A stretch of 64,000 nt of DNA from Vreelandella lionensis (GCF_002087295.1 NZ_MWVI01000095.1:1-64000), one strand, 5' to 3'; shown: positions 1-10,490, counted from the stretch's first letter. The notes: a model not told the origin generated them from the sequence alone. Numbers and translations are program-made.

Positions 1-23
1 GCGCGCCATGCCTGGCGCACCAC

Positions 24-54
24 AAAAAAGCCCGAGCATGGCGACATGCTCGGG
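24..54 (-). terminator. Rho-independent terminator after eda
   Basis: A perfect 10-bp stem (31-40 pairs with 45-54) closes a 4-nt loop and, read on the minus strand, runs directly into CTTTTTTG. It lies about 75 bases past the eda stop and would end the zwf-pgl-eda transcript. Confidence 0.88.
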
Positions 55-130
55 CAAACGTCTTGCTCACACGACCCGACATCAGTGAGGCAAGTAACGA
101 GAGTGCTCGGTACGGTGTTACCTATTAATA

Positions 131-794
131 TTAATGGTGGAAACGCTCTGCGGCTTGGCGGGCCAGTTCACGGATGCCATCCCAATCTTCGGCATCGACC
201 ATCGCTTTCGGCGTCAGCCAAGAGCCGCCTACACACATTACGTTCGGCCAACGAGAGGTAGGATTCGGCGTTGTCGACCGTGATACCGCCCGTGGGGCAG
301 AAGCGCGCTTCGGGGATCGGTGCGCCGAATGCTTTGATCGCTTTAGCACCGCCGCTGGATTCTGCGGGGAAGAACTTGAAGCGGCGGTAGCCGTACTGCC
401 AGCCGGTCATCAGCTCAGAAATGGTAGAAACGCCCGGCAGCATCGGTACGGGGCTCTCTACGCCGTAGCGGTAAAGCGCCTCGGTGGCACCTGGCGTAAC
501 GACGAAATCAGCGCCGACTTGCTCGGCTTGGCGGTACTGGGCAGGCGTGAGTACGGTACCGACCCCAATGCTGGCGCCCGGCAGCGCCTCTTTCATGCGC
601 TTGATGGCTTCCAGGGCACAGTCGGTGCGCAGGGTAATTTCCAGCACGGTGAGGCCACCCTCAACCAAGGCGCGACCCAGCGGTACGGCGTCTTCCAGGC
701 GCTCGATGGTGATCACCGGGATCACTTCGGCTTTCAGGCAGATGCTGTCTAGCTCGGCGGTGCGCGTTGAGGGTAGCTGTTTATCGATGGTCAT
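131..794 (-). CDS. eda: KDPG/KHG aldolase (2-dehydro-3-deoxy-phosphogluconate aldolase), frameshifted
   Basis: This is the last enzyme of the Entner-Doudoroff pathway, splitting KDPG into pyruvate and glyceraldehyde-3-phosphate in the cytosol. The protein carries the class I aldolase landmarks: the EITLRT segment, the FKFFPAE motif with the Schiff-base lysine, and PTGGI in the phosphate site. The start at 794 (MTIDKQLP) is chosen over the Met six codons upstream because family members begin near this point. One extra base in a CC run near 248 shifts the frame after AESYLSL; the proper C-terminus (PNVMCVGGSW onward, ending RFHH) follows in the next frame to 131. Corrected length is about 220 residues, normal for Eda. 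It is the third gene of zwf-pgl-eda, 42 bases after pgl. Confidence 0.92.
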
Positions 795-836
795 CAGTGA
801 GTCTCCAAGCAAATTGTTATTGGCGAAAGTGTAGCG

Positions 837-1502
837 TTAGGGCGCCCAGTAGATCGCCAGCGGGCAAGATAAGAAGGCGCGGATGGGCAGTGTACGAACA
901 TCGTCACCACTCATGGCATTCGCCAATACGGCACGCTTATCGTCGCCGGTAATATGTAGAATGTGGCGCTTTGCCTGATGCAGGCGGTCCGCCGAGAAGG
1001 TAATGCGCGGCTGCGGCTGGCTGGGAGTACGCACGGCCACTAGCGGCTCATCGGTAGAAAGCGCTAGGCCCAGCTCTTGGCTATCGGGGAACAGCGAAGC
1101 CGTGTGGCCATCGCCGCCCATGCCTAAAATCACCACGCTCGCTGGCCAAGCAAGCCCGGCGGTGGCTTCTGCTACCGCTGCCACGCCCTCTTCCGGCGTA
1201 CCGGCGTCAGAGGTTAGCGGCACAAACGTAGCCGCGGCGGCGGGACCCTGCAGCAGGTTCTCGCGCACCAGCTTGGCGTTGCTGTCGCTGCTTTGCTCAT
1301 CTACCCAGCGCTCGTCGGCCAGGGTGATATCGACCCGCGCCCACTCCAGCGGCTTTTGCGCCAGCGCCTTGAAAAACGGCACGGGCGTGGAGCCACCGGA
1401 GACCACCAGCAGCGCACGTGATTGGTTGGCAAGGTCATCGGCTAGCGCCTGATAGACGGCTTCCGCTAGCTGCTCGGCTAGCGCTTGACGTGCTTCGCTC
1501 AT
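837..1502 (-). CDS. pgl: 6-phosphogluconolactonase
   Basis: Hydrolyses 6-phosphogluconolactone to 6-phosphogluconate, feeding both the Entner-Doudoroff and pentose phosphate routes. The 221-residue product has the SugarP isomerase-like fold signatures: VVSGGSTP near residue 35, TLADERWV and the ILGMGGDGHTASLFP block. The ATG at 1502 is preferred because it lies one base beyond the zwf stop codon and has GAGG about 10 bases upstream inside the zwf end; an in-frame Met ten codons earlier would overlap zwf. The frame is intact. Gene order zwf-pgl-eda matches the HexR-controlled operon of pseudomonads. Confidence 0.94.
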   Translation of the reverse strand: MSEARQALAEQLAEAVYQALADDLANQSRALLVVSGGSTPVPFFKALAQKPLEWARVDITLADERWVDEQSSDSNAKLVRENLLQGPAAAATFVPLTSDAGTPEEGVAAVAEATAGLAWPASVVILGMGGDGHTASLFPDSQELGLALSTDEPLVAVRTPSQPQPRITFSADRLHQAKRHILHITGDDKRAVLANAMSGDDVRTLPIRAFLSCPLAIYWAP

Positions 1503-1503
1503 G

Positions 1504-2996
1504 TTAATAATCCTCGTACCAGCTGCGGCCATCCTGGGTAATCATGGCAATAGAGGCGACCGGCCCCCAAGAGCCCGCCGGATAACGGCGCGGCGGGGTT
1601 TCTGTGTTTTCCAGCCGCTGATCAACTGGTCGCACCAGCGCCACGCGTGCTCCACTTCATCCCGGCGCACAAACAAGTACTGCTGGCCTTTCATGACTTC
1701 TAGCAGCAGACGCTCGTAAGCATCGGGAATACGCGATTTCGGGAAGGCGCTGTTGAAATCCAGGTGCAGAGGGCCAGGGCGCAGGCGCATGCCTTTATCA
1801 AGGCCGCTATCCTTGGTGAGTACCTGAAGGGCAATGCCCTCTTCCGGCTGCAGGCGAATAATCAGCTTGTTGGAGGCAATGCCACGCTGGTCCGGGTCGA
1901 AGATGTAGTGCGGCTGCTGACGGAAGTGAATGACAATTTGCGACAGTTTTTCCGGCATCCGTTTACCGGTACGCAGGTAGAACGGCACGCCTGCCCAGCG
2001 CCAGTTAGCCACTTCGGTTTTCATGGCTACAAAGGTTTCGGTCTGGCTTTGAGTGTTGGCGCCCTCTTCTTCCAGGTAGCCCGGCACTGCTTGGCCATCG
2101 CTGGTGCCAGCAATGTATTGGCCGCGCACTACGTCGCGCCCCAGCGCTTCACCGGTGAAGGGTTTCAGAGCTTTAAGCACTTTTACCTTCTCATCGCGGA
2201 TGGCATCGGCATCCAGGTTGGAGGGCGGGTCCATGGCGATCAAGCACAGCAGTTGCAGCAGGTGGTTCTGCACCATATCCCGCAGCTGACCTGCATCATC
2301 AAAGTAGCCCCAGCGGCCTTCAATACCGACTTTTTCGGCGACGGTAATCTCTACGTGAGAGATATGGTTCTGGTTCCACTGGGTGCCGAACAGCGGGTTA
2401 GCGAAGCGCAGGGCGATCAGGTTTTGAACCGTCTCTTTACCCAGGTAGTGGTCAATACGATAGATGCGCGACTCGGGGAACACGGCACCAATCGCGTCGT
2501 TGATCTCCTCAGAAGAGGCTAGGTCATAGCCAATCGGCTTTTCTACTACGACGCGGGTATCGTCATCTAGACTGTTGCTCGACTGCAAATTGCGGCAAAT
2601 GTCGCCATAGATGCGTGCCGCGACGGATAGATACACCACCATGGGCTGCTTGGAGCCTTCGCGCCACTGGCGAATGGCGTCATAGCCCTCTGCGGTGGCG
2701 AAGTCGAGCTTGAGATACTCTAAGCGGTTCAGGAACCGCTCCAGGCTCTCTTTATCCTGCTCGTCTTTTTTCAGGCGCTTTTGCAGCGCACCGCTGACCA
2801 GTTGACGAAACGCGGCAGTGTCGTGCTCCTGACGCGCCAGCCCCATGATCCGCGTGCGTTCGGGCATCAAGCCTTCGCGGTCAAGATGATACAGCGCAGG
2901 AAACAGCTTGCGCATGGCAAGGTCGCCAAGCGCCCCAAAAAGCGCTAAATCAATAGCGTGATTCGGATCGCCCAGCGGGGCATGTGACTGGCTCAT
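1504..2996 (-). CDS. zwf: Glucose-6-phosphate 1-dehydrogenase, frameshifted near the C-terminus
   Basis: Oxidises glucose-6-phosphate with NAD(P)+ to 6-phosphogluconolactone. Visible landmarks are the N-terminal nucleotide-binding [23 protein letters not shown], and the active-site RIDHYLGKE with its catalytic His. The frame breaks after QLISGW because a base is missing from a CCC run near 1610; restoring it gives the expected tail ending WYEDY and a TAA at 1504-1506, one base before pgl. Corrected length is about 498 residues, usual for the family. It is the first gene of the operon, with two HexR-like sites within 105 bases upstream, so induction by the KDPG signal is likely. Confidence 0.94.
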
Positions 2997-3027
2997 CTCA
3001 GCTCCTATTTATAATTAGGCTATCTAA

Positions 3028-3042
3028 TGTAGTTAGATTACC
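3028..3042. promoter_or_regulatory. HexR-like operator, proximal to zwf
   Basis: TGTAGT-TAG-ATTACC matches the HexR palindrome pattern TGTART-N3-AYTACA at all but the last base. It lies about 32 bases upstream of the zwf start codon. HexR (RpiR family) represses zwf-pgl-eda in related bacteria; no hexR gene is in this window. Confidence 0.6.
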
Positions 3043-3082
3043 TAAAATCTATCTGATGTGAGGCATTATACGCAATAATTCG

Positions 3083-3097
3083 TGTAATTTTACTACA
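3083..3097. promoter_or_regulatory. HexR-like operator, distal to zwf
   Basis: TGTAAT-TTT-ACTACA fits the HexR pattern TGTART-N3-AYTACA at every fixed position. It lies 55 bases from the other site and within 90 bases of the zwf start. Two sites suggest tight repression of the operon by HexR. Confidence 0.7.
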
Positions 3098-3202
3098 AAA
3101 TATTGTCGCCTGCTGCCCTTTCCGGTGGGTTTTACAACGACGATGTCGCGCCCTGACCGCCTACGCTTCTACCTTTACTCTACGCCCCTCGGATACGCCA
3201 CC

Positions 3203-3224
3203 CCTCCTCCCCCCAAGGAGGAGG
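3203..3224. promoter_or_regulatory. Inverted MalT-box-like pair upstream of malE
   Basis: CCTCCTCCCC (3203-3212) is the reverse complement of the MalT box GGGGAGGAGG, and AAGGAGGAGG (3215-3224) matches its last eight bases in the opposite orientation. The pair lies about 100 bases before the malE start. A MalT homologue is encoded at 16.9-19.6 kb, so activation of malEFG by MalT is a reasonable inference. The purine/pyrimidine symmetry could also form a hairpin. Confidence 0.5.
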
Positions 3225-3320
3225 TGGCTTTGTGCGTAATTAGCGACGCTGACCGTGAACAAAGCGCGTCATGTGAGAACGCGAACGACAACAACAACGT
3301 CACAACGAGGTATGCACATC

Positions 3321-4508
3321 ATGGCAATGGTTCGTCCATTTTTCACGCCGCTGCTCGCCGCTACGCTAGCAGCCACCGCCACACTCCCCGCCTTCGCCTT
3401 TGAGGATGACCGTTTAACCATTTGGATGGGCGACAATAAAGGCCAGGAAGGCATCCGCGCGGTCGCCGACCAGTTCCTAGAAGATACCGGCATCGAAGTG
3501 GAAGTCGTGTTTCCCGACAACCTGACCGACCGCTTCCAGCAGGCGGCAGGCAGCGGCCAAGGGCCGGATATCGTGATTTGGGCCCACGACCGCATGGGTG
3601 AATGGGCACAGAGCGGCCTGCTCAAACCGATCGCTCCCAGCGACAGTTTCCGCGAAGCGTTCTACGACTTCACCTGGGAGGCCGCGCTGTGGAATGGCGA
3701 CACCTACGGCTACCCGATTTCGGTGGAATCCCTTGGGCTGATTTACAACAAAGCGCTGGTGGAAACGCCGCCCGAGAGCTTTGCCGAACTGATGGAGCTG
3801 GACGCCACGCTGGCTCAAGAAGGCAAGAAAGCCATCCTGTTCGATTACAGCGAACCCTACTACGGCTGGACACTGCTAGCGGCCAACGGCGGCTACCCGT
3901 TCAAACAGACCGACAGCGGCTACGACGTCAGCGATATCGGCGTCAACAATGAAGGCGCATTGCAAGGCGCAGAGCTACTGGTTGAGCTGATCGAAAGCGA
4001 TGTACTGCCCCGCGGCACCGACTACAACCTGATGGATACCCGCTTCAACCAAGGCGAAGTAGCCACCATGATCAGCGGCCCCTGGGCATGGCCTAACCTG
4101 GAGCGCAGCGGCATTGATTACGGCGTGGCGCTGCTGCCTAAAGTAGGCGATGAGCGGGCAAAGCCGATGTTTGGCGTGATGACCGCCATGATCAACTCCG
4201 CCACGCCCAACGACTTTTTAGCCATTGAGTTTTTAGAGAACTACCTGCTCAGCGAAGAGGGGATGCGCACCTTCAACAGCGACGGTTCGCTAGGCGCGGT
4301 GGCCCATATTGATTACCAAACCGAGCTGGCGGACAACCCCAACATTGCCGCCACGCTGGAAAACGCCGAAGTAGGCATGCCGATGCCTAATATTCCTGAA
4401 ATGGGAGCCTTCTGGGCCGCCATGGAGCCCGCGCTGCAGAACATTGGCAGCGGTCGCCAATCCCCCCAAGAAGCGTTGGATGCCGCTGCACGGCGCATGC
4501 GTCAGTAG
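3321..4508 (+). CDS. malE: Maltose/maltodextrin ABC transporter periplasmic binding protein MalE
   Basis: Periplasmic receptor delivering maltose and maltodextrins to MalFGK2. An N-terminal signal peptide (hydrophobic run ending ATLPAFAFEDD) precedes a mature part resembling E. coli MalE throughout: LTIWMGDNKGQEG, GQGPDIVIWAHDRMGEWAQ, MISGPWAWPN and MPNIPEMGAFW. The ATG at 3321 is selected because GAGG lies 11 bases upstream; the Met three codons earlier touches that motif and leaves no spacing. The frame is intact at about 395 residues. It heads malEFG; malK is not adjacent but lies at 14-15 kb. Transcription is probably MalT-dependent, given the box pair upstream. Confidence 0.95.
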   Translation: MAMVRPFFTPLLAATLAATATLPAFAFEDDRLTIWMGDNKGQEGIRAVADQFLEDTGIEVEVVFPDNLTDRFQQAAGSGQGPDIVIWAHDRMGEWAQSGLLKPIAPSDSFREAFYDFTWEAALWNGDTYGYPISVESLGLIYNKALVETPPESFAELMELDATLAQEGKKAILFDYSEPYYGWTLLAANGGYPFKQTDSGYDVSDIGVNNEGALQGAELLVELIESDVLPRGTDYNLMDTRFNQGEVATMISGPWAWPNLERSGIDYGVALLPKVGDERAKPMFGVMTAMINSATPNDFLAIEFLENYLLSEEGMRTFNSDGSLGAVAHIDYQTELADNPNIAATLENAEVGMPMPNIPEMGAFWAAMEPALQNIGSGRQSPQEALDAAARRMRQ

Positions 4509-4570
4509 CCTCTATCTTTCCCCTCCCTGCCCAGCGGCATTAGCGGCTGGGCAGCTTTCAGGAAGCCATC

Positions 4571-6129
4571 ATGTATACCACCAACGCGTCTCGTGGCCTT
4601 CCCCGCCATCGCTCTCGCCATCTTACTGAACGCTACACCCGCTGGGCCATGCGTGGCGTGATTGCTGTTTTGGTGATTGCGCTACTCTGGTTAGTCTTGG
4701 CCTTCCATTTGAACGGCCAGTGGATGTTTGCCCTGCTGTTTTTAGTGTTAGGCGGCTCGCTGGGCGTGGTGTTCACCAAACGCACGCTGATGAGCCACCG
4801 CTATATTTTCCCCGCAGTGGCAGGCCTCGGGGTCTTTGTTATTTTCCCGCTGATTTACACTTTCGGGATCAGCTTTAGTAATTACAGCTCTACCAACCTG
4901 CTTTCAGAAGAGCGGGTGCGTGGCCAGCTCATGAGCCAAACCTATCAAGCGGAAGGCAACGCTTTTGACCTAACGCTCTACCCCGAAGGCGAGCTGGTAA
5001 GGCTCTATTTGGAAAGCCCTCAGGGCCAGCGGTTTGTGTCGTCTCCGCTCAATTTTGCCAATCAGGAAAATCGCCAGATTGGCGTTCAGGCAGCCGATGC
5101 CCCGCCCGCACAGGAAGCGCTGGGCATGCGTGACATTATTCAAGCACGGGATGCCCTGCAAGGTTTGCGGCTGGTCACTCCAGACGGCAGCGAACTGCGT
5201 ATGGCGGGCTTGCGGCCGTTTGCGCCCATGGTCAACCGCTATGAAGCCCGCGAGGATGGCGCGCTGTATGATCGCCGCGATGAGCGGCTGCTTACCCCCA
5301 CCCCAGCATTGGCTTTTTCGTCGCGGATAACGGCGAGCCAATTACGCCCGGCTGGTCGGTGAGCGTGGGCTTTTCCAACTACACCCAGATTTTCACGGAC
5401 CCGGATATTCGCGGCCCGTTCATGCAAATTTTTGTGTGGACCTTCGTGTTTGCCGCCCTCACCGTGGTGTTTACCTTAGCGGTTGGCTTTGTACTGGCCT
5501 CGCTGCTGCAGTGGGACCAGCTCAAGGGCAAGGCCGTTTACCGCACGCTGCTGATTCTGCCCTACGCGGTACCGGCGATTATTTCGATTCTGTTTTTTAA
5601 AGGCATGTTCAACCAGCACTTTGGTGAAGTGAACATGATTCTGGACACCTTGTTTGGCGTGCGCCCCGAGTGGTTTACCGACCCATGGCTTGCCCGCAGC
5701 ATGCTGCTGATTGTGAATACCTGGTTAGGCTACCCCTACATGCTGCTGCTCTGCATGGGCTTGATTCAGGCCATTCCCCAGGATTTATACGAAGCCTCGG
5801 CGGTAGACGGCGGCGGCCCGCTCACCAACCTGTTCAAGATCACCCTGCCGCTGATTATCAAGCCGTTAACGCCGCTACTGATTGCCGCCTTTGCGTTTAA
5901 CTTCAATAACTTTGTGCTGATTGCGCTGCTCACCGGCGGCAACCCGGATATTTTAGGGGCCAGCACCCCAGCGGGCACCACCGACCTGCTGGTGAGCTAC
6001 ACCTACCGCATAGCCTTTCAGGATGCTGGGCAGAACTTTGGCCTAGCGGCCGCAATTGCCACGCTGATTTTCCTGCTGGTGGCAGGCATGTCGCTGCTCA
6101 ATTTGCGCCTTTCCAAAGTGAAGGTATAG
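4571..6129 (+). CDS. malF: Maltose ABC transporter permease MalF, frameshifted
   Basis: Inner-membrane permease subunit that pairs with MalG to form the maltose channel. The N-terminal half has three hydrophobic segments, then the large periplasmic P2 loop typical of MalF ([16 protein letters not shown] onward), then the permease core with the EAA loop ([22 protein letters not shown]). One C is missing from a CCCCC run near 5301-5304, which moves the frame at LTPTP; the downstream frame resumes as [14 protein letters not shown] and reads to 6129. Corrected length is about 519 residues against 514 in E. coli. The gene sits between malE (63-base gap) and malG (10-base gap). Confidence 0.94.
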
Positions 6130-6139
6130 GAGGTTACAC

Positions 6140-7030
6140 ATGGCCATGGTTCAACCCCGCTCCGTTGGCGTGCGCCGCCTATGGGCGCACTTAGCGCTGT
6201 TCGGCTTTGTATCGCTAATTGTCTTTCCGCTGCTGCTGGTAATCTCGATCTCGTTTCGGGAGGGCAACTTTGCCACCGGCAGCTTGATTCCAGAGAATTT
6301 CTCGCTGGAGCACTGGTCCCTGGCGCTGGGCATCCCCTGGGAGCGGCCAGACGGCACCATAGTGCAGCCGCCCTTTCCCGTGCTGCTGTGGCTGTGGAAC
6401 TCCATCAAGGTGGCCGTGGTGTCGTCAGTGCTGATTCTGATGCTGGCCACCACCAGCGCCTATGCGTTTGCCCGCATGCGCTTCAAAGGCAAGGAGCCGC
6501 TGCTCAAAGGTATGCTGATTTTTCAGATGTTCCCGGCGGTGCTTTCGCTGGTGGCGCTTTATGCGCTATTTGACCGGCTGGGGCAGTTTGTCGGCTGGCT
6601 GGGAATCAATACCCACGGCGCGCTGATTGTGGCTTCGCTCGGCGCGGTAGCGCTACATATCTGGACGATCAAAGGCTACTTCGAATCCATCGATGGCTCG
6701 CTTGAGGAGGCTGCCATGGTGGATGGCGCCAGCACTTGGCAAGCGTTTCGCTACATTCTGCTGCCGCTCTCTATCCCAATCTTGATGGTGGTGTTCATCC
6801 TGGCGTTTGTGATGAGCATTATGGAGTACCCCATGGCCTCGGTGCTTTTAGTGGACGAACACAAACTGACGCTCGCTGTGGGTGCCCAGCAGTACCTAGC
6901 CGACCACAACCAGCGCTGGGGCAATTTTGCCGCCGCCGCCGTACTCTCCGGCCTACCGATTACCGTGGCGTTTTTGATCTGCCAACGCTGGATTATTGGC
7001 GGTTTAACTGCAGGGGGTGTGAAGGGTTAA
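6140..7030 (+). CDS. malG: Maltose ABC transporter permease MalG
   Basis: Second inner-membrane permease of the maltose importer. Six hydrophobic segments, the conserved EAA motif ([22 protein letters not shown]) that docks on MalK, and the C-terminal [14 protein letters not shown] end ([10 protein letters not shown]) all match E. coli MalG, as does the 296-residue length. The N-terminus [10 protein letters not shown] is nearly identical to the E. coli one. The frame is intact. A GGAGG ribosome-binding site lies just after the malF stop. It is the last gene of malEFG; no clear intrinsic terminator is visible before trkH. Confidence 0.95.
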   Translation: MAMVQPRSVGVRRLWAHLALFGFVSLIVFPLLLVISISFREGNFATGSLIPENFSLEHWSLALGIPWERPDGTIVQPPFPVLLWLWNSIKVAVVSSVLILMLATTSAYAFARMRFKGKEPLLKGMLIFQMFPAVLSLVALYALFDRLGQFVGWLGINTHGALIVASLGAVALHIWTIKGYFESIDGSLEEAAMVDGASTWQAFRYILLPLSIPILMVVFILAFVMSIMEYPMASVLLVDEHKLTLAVGAQQYLADHNQRWGNFAAAAVLSGLPITVAFLICQRWIIGGLTAGGVKG

Positions 7031-7171
7031 AAGAGTGCTTCATTAGCTTGTTTCCTCGCTTGAGCGGCTTGCTCATTTCCCGCGCCTGAGAAATCTACGC
7101 CGGGTTTTATTTTTTACGGACTTTTTATGCAGGTGCATGATGTTATAGACCATGCTTAAAGCAAATGAACG

Positions 7172-8674
7172 ATGAGTAGGGCAATGCCCCCTACCAACCC
7201 CTGGTTTTATCGCAGCAAAGAGCTCTACCGCCACTGGGCACCGGTGTTTAAGATTTTGTCGGTGCTGTGGCTTATTCTAGCGCTGTTTATGACGGTGCCT
7301 TGGGCGGTGCTACTGATTGAACGAGACCCCGACGCCCAGGCGTTTAGCCTGTCTATTATGATCGTGCTCGCCTGTGTGGCGACCACGCTACTGCTCACTT
7401 ATCGTGCATCGCTTGAGCTTAAGCCGTGGCAAATGTTTATTCTCACGGCAGGCAGTTGGACCAGCATTAGCTGCTTTGCCAGCCTGCCGCTGATTCTTGG
7501 CGCGCCGCAGCTAACGTTCTCCAACGCCGTGTTTGAATCCGTATCGGCGATCACCACCACGGGCTCTACCGTGCTGGTGGGCATAGAGACCCTCTCAGAC
7601 GGCTTAAAGCTATGGCGCGGCTTGATGCAGTGGTTGGGAGGTATCGGCATCATCGTGATGGGCATTGCCATTCTGCCGTTTTTGAAAGTGGGCGGCATGC
7701 GTCTGTTTCATACCGAATCTTCTGACTGGTCGGATAAGGTCATGCCCCGCACTGGCGGTATTGCCAAAGCCACGCTGTCTATTTATGTCATCCTTACCCT
7801 TACGGCGATGGTTAGCTACTGGCTTGGTGGCATGCTGCCGCTAGATGCCATCGTGCATGGCATGTCTTCGCTCTCCACAGGCGGCTTTGCCAACTCTGAT
7901 GCTTCGTTTGGCGCGTACACAGAACAACCGTGGCTGCTATGGATGGGCAGCTTTTTTATGCTCAGCGGCGCACTGCCGTTCGTACTGTATATTCGCTTTA
8001 TTCGCTCTTCCCGCAGCGCGCTATGGAAAGACCAACAGGTACGCGGGCTGCTCAAACTGCTGCTGGCGGCCATTGTGATATTGAGCGCTTGGCGGGTATT
8101 TCAAGGCGACAACTGGTTTGTCTCACTCACCCACGTCACCTTCAACGTGATTTCAGTGGTCACTACTACAGGCTACGCATCAGACGACTACACCCTGTGG
8201 GGCTCGCTCCCCGTGGCGGCTTTTTTCTACCTGACGTTTATCGGTGGCTGTAGCGGCTCTACCAGCGGCGGTATGAAGATATTCCGCTTTCAAATCGCCA
8301 TGCTGATGCTACGCAACCAGCTGCGCTACCTGATTCACGCGAACGGCATCTTTACCACCCGCTATAACCAGCAGCCGGTCACTAGCGATATCTCCCGCAG
8401 CGTCGTGGCTTTTTCGTTCTTCTTTTTTATTACCATTGCCGTGCTTGCATTGGGTTTAGCGGCGCTCGGTTTAGATTTGGTGACCGCGCTCGCCGGTGCG
8501 GCCACGGCCGTGGCCAACGTAGGCCCAGGCCTTGGCGATACCATTGGCCCGGCTGGCAACTTCGCCAGCCTGCCCGATGCCGCCAAATGGCTGCTATGTG
8601 TGGGTATGTTGATGGGCCGCCTGGAAATTTTAACCGTGGTCGTCCTCATGACACCGATGTTTTGGCGGCGCTAA
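7172..8674 (+). CDS. trkH: Trk potassium uptake channel subunit TrkH/TrkI
   Basis: Membrane subunit of a Trk-type K+ importer. The 500-residue protein contains the four P-loops of the TrkH/KtrB superfamily, each with its filter glycine: SAITTTGSTVL, SSLSTGGFANS, SVVTTTGYASD and AVANVGPGLGD. Many hydrophobic helices separate them. The short C-terminus MFWRR ends 11 bases before the next start. Halomonads carry TrkH and TrkI versions; I cannot tell which from sequence alone. It leads an apparent operon with a sensor kinase, a response regulator and trkA, so K+ uptake and its control are co-transcribed. The start could be the Met four codons later; no strong ribosome-binding site distinguishes them. 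Confidence 0.9.
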   Translation: MSRAMPPTNPWFYRSKELYRHWAPVFKILSVLWLILALFMTVPWAVLLIERDPDAQAFSLSIMIVLACVATTLLLTYRASLELKPWQMFILTAGSWTSISCFASLPLILGAPQLTFSNAVFESVSAITTTGSTVLVGIETLSDGLKLWRGLMQWLGGIGIIVMGIAILPFLKVGGMRLFHTESSDWSDKVMPRTGGIAKATLSIYVILTLTAMVSYWLGGMLPLDAIVHGMSSLSTGGFANSDASFGAYTEQPWLLWMGSFFMLSGALPFVLYIRFIRSSRSALWKDQQVRGLLKLLLAAIVILSAWRVFQGDNWFVSLTHVTFNVISVVTTTGYASDDYTLWGSLPVAAFFYLTFIGGCSGSTSGGMKIFRFQIAMLMLRNQLRYLIHANGIFTTRYNQQPVTSDISRSVVAFSFFFFITIAVLALGLAALGLDLVTALAGAATAVANVGPGLGDTIGPAGNFASLPDAAKWLLCVGMLMGRLEILTVVVLMTPMFWRR

Positions 8675-8685
8675 CGGTGAACAAC

Positions 8686-9774
8686 ATGCGCGTATTTCGT
8701 CTTCCCAACCGGCGCGAGTTAGCCTTAGTGCTGGGCACTAGCGGTGTGGCTCTGCTGGCTGCTTGGTGGCTACATACCTGGCTCGCGCTGGCCAATTTAT
8801 CGCTGATTTTTTTAACAGCCGTGCTTGCCTGTGCCGTTCTGGCCAGCAGCCGTGCGGCCTTTATCAGTGCGCTGGTGAACTTTGTGGTGTTTAACGTCGG
8901 CTTTACCGAGCCGTACTTTTCTTTGGCAGTGTCTGAGCGGGAGCAGTTGGTCACGCCCCTGTTCTTTTTATTAATCGCGCTGGTCGTGGGTCATATTGCA
9001 GGCGTTAGCCGCGAGCGAATGCTGGCACTTAATGCCTCTCGGTTGGCAGAGGAGCAGGAGCGGCTGCGCTCTGCCCTGCTCGCCTCGGTGTCTCACGATC
9101 TACGTACGCCGCTTGCGTCGATTATTGGTGCCGCCAGCTCCCTGCGCACGTTAGATGCCCAGCTAAGCCAACAGGATCGCTTTGAACTGCTTGACGGCGT
9201 CCTTAATGAAAGCGAGCGACTGAACCGTTACATTCAAAACTTGCTGGACATGACACGACTAGGCCACGGCGAATGGGCGATTGAGCGGGACTGGATCAGC
9301 GTCGCGATTTGGTAGCGTCAGCACGGCGTCGTTTAACCGGCGCACTGGCCGATATTAACGTGCGTCAAGCATGGGATGGCGAGCTGCCGCTCTTGAATGT
9401 TCACCCCGCCCTGATTGAGCAAGCACTGGTCAACGTACTGGGAAAACGCGGCGCGGTTTTCTCCTCCTAACGGAGTGATCACCATTGCCGCTGCTACCGA
9501 TCCTCGCCATAGCACACTCACACTCACCGTCACCGATGAAGGGCCCGGAATACCACCCGCCATGCGTGAACAGGTATTTGAGATGTTTTTCACAGGCAAT
9601 GAGGGTGACCGCAGCCTGCACGGCACAGGGCTGGGGCTCGCTATTTGCCGTGGAATGTTGGGTGCCCATGGCGGAACGGTGTCGGCTGTTGAAGGGCCCC
9701 ACGGGCAAGGAACTCAAATTATTATGCGGCTGCCACTCTCGACCCCCACCCAGGAGCCGAGCGATGACGCCTAA
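8686..9774 (+). CDS. KdpD-like sensor histidine kinase lacking the KdpD cytoplasmic N-terminus, two frameshifts
   Basis: Membrane histidine kinase, probably reading K+ or osmotic state. It starts with a four-helix DUF4118 block as in KdpD, then HisKA with the phospho-acceptor in ALLASVSHDLRTPLAS, then an HATPase domain (ENAARFSPPNG, DEGPGIPP, GTGLGLAICRGML). The usual N-terminal KdpD and Usp domains are absent, so it is about 360 residues, not about 890. A base is lost near 9303 (GTCGCGAT where GTCCGCGAT is expected) and an extra G occurs near 9440-9442; between them the frame reads RDLVASARRRL, so the pair compensates. The stop overlaps the next gene's start. Placement between trkH and trkA suggests it controls Trk. 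Confidence 0.85.
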
Positions 9775-10490
9775 GCCCGCACGCATACTGATCGTTGACG
9801 ATGAGCCCGCAATTCGGCAGTTTTTACGCATTAGCTTAGCGTCGCAAGGCTTTCGCATCAGCGCAAGCCAGCACCGGGTATGCCGCGATCCATACCGTAC
9901 GTGAGATGTTAACGGCTGATCCTATCGATCTGATTTTGCTAGACCTTGGCCTGCCCGATATTGATGGGCAGCAGGTACTCAGCACGCTGCGCCAGCAGGT
10001 CAGCATACCGATCATTATTGTCTCGGTGCGCGGCCAAGAAGTGGAGAAGGTGCGCGCCTTGGATAACGGCGCCAACGACTACGTCACTAAACCGTTTGGC
10101 ATTCAGGAGCTGCTGGCCCGTATCCGAGCTCTGCTGCGCCAGCATCCGCCCGCTATCACCAAACCGCGTTATCAGTATGGCGCGTTAACCGTTGATATCG
10201 CGGCCCATCAAGTGACATTACACGGTGCGACGATTCATTTAACCCGCAAAGAGTTTGCGGTACTGCACCAGCTTATTAACCAGACTGGCCGAATCGTGAC
10301 GCAAACCCATTTGCTGCGCACGATCTGGGGGCCAAGCCATCAAGAAGACACCCACTATTTACGCATCGTCATCAGCAAGCTGCGCCAGAAATTGGGCGAT
10401 GACCCACAGGCCCCTAGCCTGCTGCAAACCGAGCCGGGGATTGGCTATCGGCTTTGCGTTGAGTTCGACCGTGAGGACATAAACGAATGA
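9764..10490 (+). CDS. KdpE-like OmpR-family response regulator, frameshifted
   Basis: DNA-binding partner of the adjacent kinase. The receiver domain has the acidic pair in LIVDDEPA, the phosphorylated Asp in ILLDLGLPD and the conserved Lys in YVTKPF. The winged-helix output domain ends with the OmpR pattern [17 protein letters not shown] and GIGYRLC, as in KdpE. The ATG at 9764 overlaps the kinase stop. A one-base insertion near 9863-9866 (after GFRIS) breaks the N-terminal frame; the rest reads from about 9870 to 10490. Its last codons overlap the trkA start (ATGA), a sign of translational coupling. About 242 residues after correction. Confidence 0.88.

Larger units (their letters stand above)
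2997..3320. promoter_or_regulatory. Divergent zwf/malE control region
   Basis: This 324-base gene-free stretch separates zwf (minus) from malE (plus). The zwf side is AT-rich and holds two HexR-like operators. The malE side holds an inverted pair of MalT-box-like sequences. I see no small gene here. An in-frame Met at 3255 upstream of the chosen malE start would add a Thr-rich segment that does not look like protein. Confidence 0.7.

Noticed and set aside
174..752. Open frame of 192 codons on the plus strand opposite eda
   Set aside because: It lies wholly antisense to a clear enzyme gene, has no domain-like sequence and no ribosome-binding site. Shadow frames are frequent in this GC-rich DNA.
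1764..2522. Long plus-strand open frame opposite zwf
   Set aside because: Antisense to conserved zwf sequence; composition is rich in His and Val as expected from the complement of a dehydrogenase gene.
3255..3320. Longer N-terminus for MalE beginning at 3255
   Set aside because: The added residues are a run of Thr and Arg without a signal-peptide character, and the ribosome-binding site lies after this point.
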